From an uncultured Bacilli bacterium (GTDB lineage Bacteria > Bacillota_I > Bacilli_A > RF39 > UBA660): a stretch of 8,078 nt of DNA. The DNA lies in contig CAJUJA010000033.1 of assembly GCA_910586635.1 (NCBI GenBank), forward strand, positions 5,445 through 13,522, written 5' to 3'. Shown here piece by piece: positions 7,071 through 8,078 of the stretch (its first letter is position 1; each line of letters begins with the position of its first letter). The translations under genes were made by a program, and so were the position numbers. Below the pieces are notes generated by a model. It saw only the letters and a list, made by a program, of their open reading frames with translations, searched no databases and was not told the DNA's origin.

Positions 7071-7073
7071 TAA

Positions 7074-7520
7074 CTATAATTGAATATCCGATTTTAATAC
7101 GGTAATCACTGGTCTAACTCCATATGGTAAAGGAAAAGTATGAGGGCCTATATCGCCAGATATCAAGACAGCATACTTAAACTTATCAAAGATCTCAATT
7201 TCATAGGATGATGAATACACCCATGGATGATTGGAAGCCATGCAATCTCCTACTTTATAATCAGATTCATCCCTGAGAGAACATCCTAACTTCTCTAAGC
7301 GCATCAAATTTAAACTACCTATTTCAGTAGAATTAGATAATTTATAATTCATCTTTAAATAATTCAAATATGCAGTATAACTGGAACTAACTGAAGAAGC
7401 ACAGGTTACCTGATTATAGTTTTTTCCATTAAAATATCCTGCACTACCAGTACAATTACCATTTTGAATTCCACTAGGATGATCTATAGAGGTGTACTGC
7501 ATGTTGCTACTGTCATACAA
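7074..7520 (-). CDS. 5'-truncated paralogue of the surface protein (possible pseudogene or silent cassette)
   Basis: An intact 148-residue frame matching only the C-terminal half of this protein family. Shared with the gene at 847-1635: L-x-x-L/A-GC (here RLEKLGCSL), VGDC/VGSC, PW, and a closing ITV/VKI strand; here YGVRPVITV gives the usual family ending. Four cysteines are present, with no signal peptide or membrane segment. The nominal start TTG at 7520 has no ribosome-binding site, nor does the ATG at 7502. Codons just upstream (AAC TAT CAT, 7529-7521) still read sensibly as NYHLYD, which lines up with TKYPIEG in the middle of the other protein. The homology therefore runs up to the G-tract at 7531-7539 and stops there. 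The missing N-terminal part (about 105 residues) suggests a deletion or recombination joined the promoter module to mid-gene. Expression is doubtful. Confidence 0.6.
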   Translation of the reverse strand: MYDSSNMQYTSIDHPSGIQNGNCTGSAGYFNGKNYNQVTCASSVSSSYTAYLNYLKMNYKLSNSTEIGSLNLMRLEKLGCSLRDESDYKVGDCMASNHPWVYSSSYEIEIFDKFKYAVLISGDIGPHTFPLPYGVRPVITVLKSDIQL

Positions 7521-7530
7521 ATGATAGTTA

Positions 7531-7554
7531 CCCCCCCCCAGAGCTTTTTGTCAA
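7531..7554 (-). promoter_or_regulatory. Second TTGACA + 9-G module, without a convincing -10
   Basis: On the - strand TTGACA (7554-7549), AAAAGCTCT and nine guanines (7539-7531). This copies the module at 1677-1701 almost base for base. After the G-run comes TAACTATCAT instead of TATACT: TAACTA would have an 18-bp spacer but is a poor -10 box, and TATCAT is a good box but 22 bp away. Identity to the first module ends at the G-run. The promoter is probably inactive as it stands. Confidence 0.6.
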
Positions 7555-7557
7555 TAT

Positions 7558-7575
7558 AAAAAGAGCGACAGCTCT
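7558..7575 (-). terminator. Hairpin terminator preceding the second poly-G module
   Basis: On the - strand AGAGC and GCTCT form a perfect 5-bp stem around TGTC, followed by five Ts (7562-7558) and then, after ATA, the TTGACA box. No gene ending nearby on this strand is visible, since the transposase region lies upstream. The hairpin therefore looks like a conserved part of the module rather than the terminator of a present neighbour. Confidence 0.6.
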
Positions 7576-7605
7576 CTGTAAAATTTTTATTTAAATGCCC
7601 GTTTT

Positions 7606-7645
7606 TTTGTTTTGGTGCAGTTGCTTCTGGAAATTTGAGGGGAAA
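7606..7645 (+). mobile_element. Possible left end of an IS30-family element
   Basis: A stretch with GGTGCAGTTGCTTCTGGAAA followed by TTTGAGGGG stands about 170-210 bases before the transposase start and has a base composition unlike its AT-rich surroundings. Left inverted repeats of IS30 relatives sit at such a place. The right end is outside the window, so the inverted repeat cannot be matched and the boundary is a guess. Confidence 0.3.
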
Positions 7646-7648
7646 TAT

Positions 7649-7702
7649 AAAAATAAATCAAGAATTAGTTTACTAACTTGCCTTCGTTCTTGATTTATTT
7701 TT
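7649..7702. repeat. 16-bp perfect inverted repeat (hairpin) upstream of the transposase
   Basis: AAAAATAAATCAAGAA (7649-7664) and TTCTTGATTTATTTTT (7687-7702) are exact inverted repeats separated by 22 bases; the spacer itself holds a small TTAGT/ACTAA hairpin. The right arm runs into a T-rich stretch, so on the + strand it would work as a terminator. Inside an IS this would shield the transposase from outside transcription. The A-rich left arm makes it usable on the - strand too. Confidence 0.6.
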
Positions 7703-7725
7703 TATTTCTTTTATAATATCTTTTT

Positions 7726-7749
7726 CAAATAAAGAATAATCTTTATTTG
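7726..7749. repeat. 9-bp palindromic hairpin overlapping the transposase -35 region
   Basis: CAAATAAAG (7726-7734) and CTTTATTTG (7741-7749) form a perfect inverted repeat around AATAAT. It overlaps the first three bases of the proposed -35 box and could be an operator for the transposase or simply AT-rich secondary structure. Confidence 0.4.
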
Positions 7750-7775
7750 TTATACATTATTAAAAGTATTATAAT
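7747..7775 (+). promoter_or_regulatory. Promoter of the IS30-family transposase
   Basis: TTGTTA (7747-7752), a 17-bp spacer and a perfect TATAAT (7770-7775) on the + strand. The transcript would begin near 7782, about 32 bases before the ATG, with AAAGGA at 7799-7804 as the ribosome-binding site. Confidence 0.65.
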
Positions 7776-7813
7776 ATATACTTGTATCTTAGCTTATGAA
7801 AGGAATTTTTATT

Positions 7814-8078
7814 ATGTTAAATGCTAAGAAAAACAAACATTTATCTTTTGAAGATAGATGTGTTATTGAGAATTTTTTAAATAATGGTTACAATTTCACT
7901 AAAATTGCTAATCATCTTGCCAAATCTAGAACTACTATTGCTAGAGATGTTAAAAAACATCGTTACCTTAGAATTACTAATTTTTGCAATAATCAGCCTT
8001 GTTGTTTTGAATCTAAACCACCCTATGTTTGCAATGCTTGTCATAAATTCATTAATTGTAGAAAAGTTCGATATTCTT
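7814..8078 (+). CDS. IS30-family transposase, N-terminal part (cut by window end)
   Basis: An open frame from ATG at 7814 to the window edge, 88 codons, no stop reached. The protein begins MLNAKKNKHLSFEDRCVIEN. The N-terminal helix-turn-helix of IS30 transposases is plain: LSFEDR, then NGYNFTKIANHLAKSRTTIA and RDVKKHR, corresponding to the family's 'I-A-x-x-L-x-x-S-x-x-T-I-x-R-E' helix. A cysteine-rich segment follows (C-N-N-Q-P-C-C-F, VCNACHKF, NCRK), as in the zinc-binding-like insert of IS30 members from clostridia and related gut Firmicutes. The DDE catalytic domain lies beyond the window. Its frame is intact as far as seen, so the element may be functional. It lies upstream of, and divergent from, the truncated surface-protein locus, so it may have taken part in the rearrangement there. 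Confidence 0.9.
   Translation, partial: MLNAKKNKHLSFEDRCVIENFLNNGYNFTKIANHLAKSRTTIARDVKKHRYLRITNFCNNQPCCFESKPPYVCNACHKFINCRKVRYS

Noticed and set aside
1..8078. CRISPR array, rRNA, tRNA or phage genes
   Set aside because: No regularly spaced repeats, no tRNA or rRNA-like segments and no phage structural genes were found; the tail-fibre-like AIDELY phrase in the surface protein is common in non-phage proteins too.

Overview
The window looks like a metagenome-derived contig from a low-GC, AT-rich Firmicute of the Bacilli/Erysipelotrichia/RF39 kind, probably gut-associated. The evidence is pervasive A/T-rich codons, strong GGAGG-type ribosome-binding sites, SigA-type promoters with 17-bp spacers, a Bacillus-like trhP1-trhP2 ... 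greA neighbourhood, and a small surface protein of a style common in such genomes. Trp is encoded by TGG and all complete genes end in TAA or TAG, so the standard code fits. The exact lineage cannot be settled from the sequence alone.

Layout. Bases 1-28 are not genomic: they match the Illumina TruSeq read-2 adapter, so the contig starts in uncut adapter. It is followed by a 5'-truncated TetR-family regulator on the + strand (to 557). Everything from 847 to about 7520 is on the - strand. In transcription order it runs: a 5'-truncated surface-protein paralogue (7520-7074), trhP1 (6980-6102), trhP2 (6101-4902), a dGTPase-like HD hydrolase (4844-3705), greA (3597-3124), trigger factor tig (3007-1730), and a membrane-anchored, Cys-containing surface protein (1635-847). 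The right edge holds the start of an IS30-family transposase on the + strand (7814 to the end, partial).

How it works together. trhP1 and trhP2 are abutting U32-family genes for prephenate-dependent tRNA wobble-uridine hydroxylation. dgt follows with no clear terminator and probably belongs to the same transcript. greA has two good tandem promoters. tig has its own strong promoter and an intrinsic terminator right after its stop codon.

Most interesting signal. Both surface-protein loci are preceded, in the same orientation, by the same compact module: an intrinsic-terminator hairpin (GAGAGC...GCTCTTTTT), a perfect -35 box (TTGACA), a short AAAARGCTCY segment, and a run of guanines (10 G at one locus, 9 G at the other). 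At the first locus the G-run fills the spacer directly in front of a TATACT -10 box, giving a 19-bp spacer. This is the architecture of a slipped-strand, phase-variable promoter. At the second locus the module is joined at the G-run to the middle of a paralogous coding sequence that lacks its N-terminal half. That suggests a recombination breakpoint, a silent cassette, or an assembly chimera. The two copies flank the housekeeping block.
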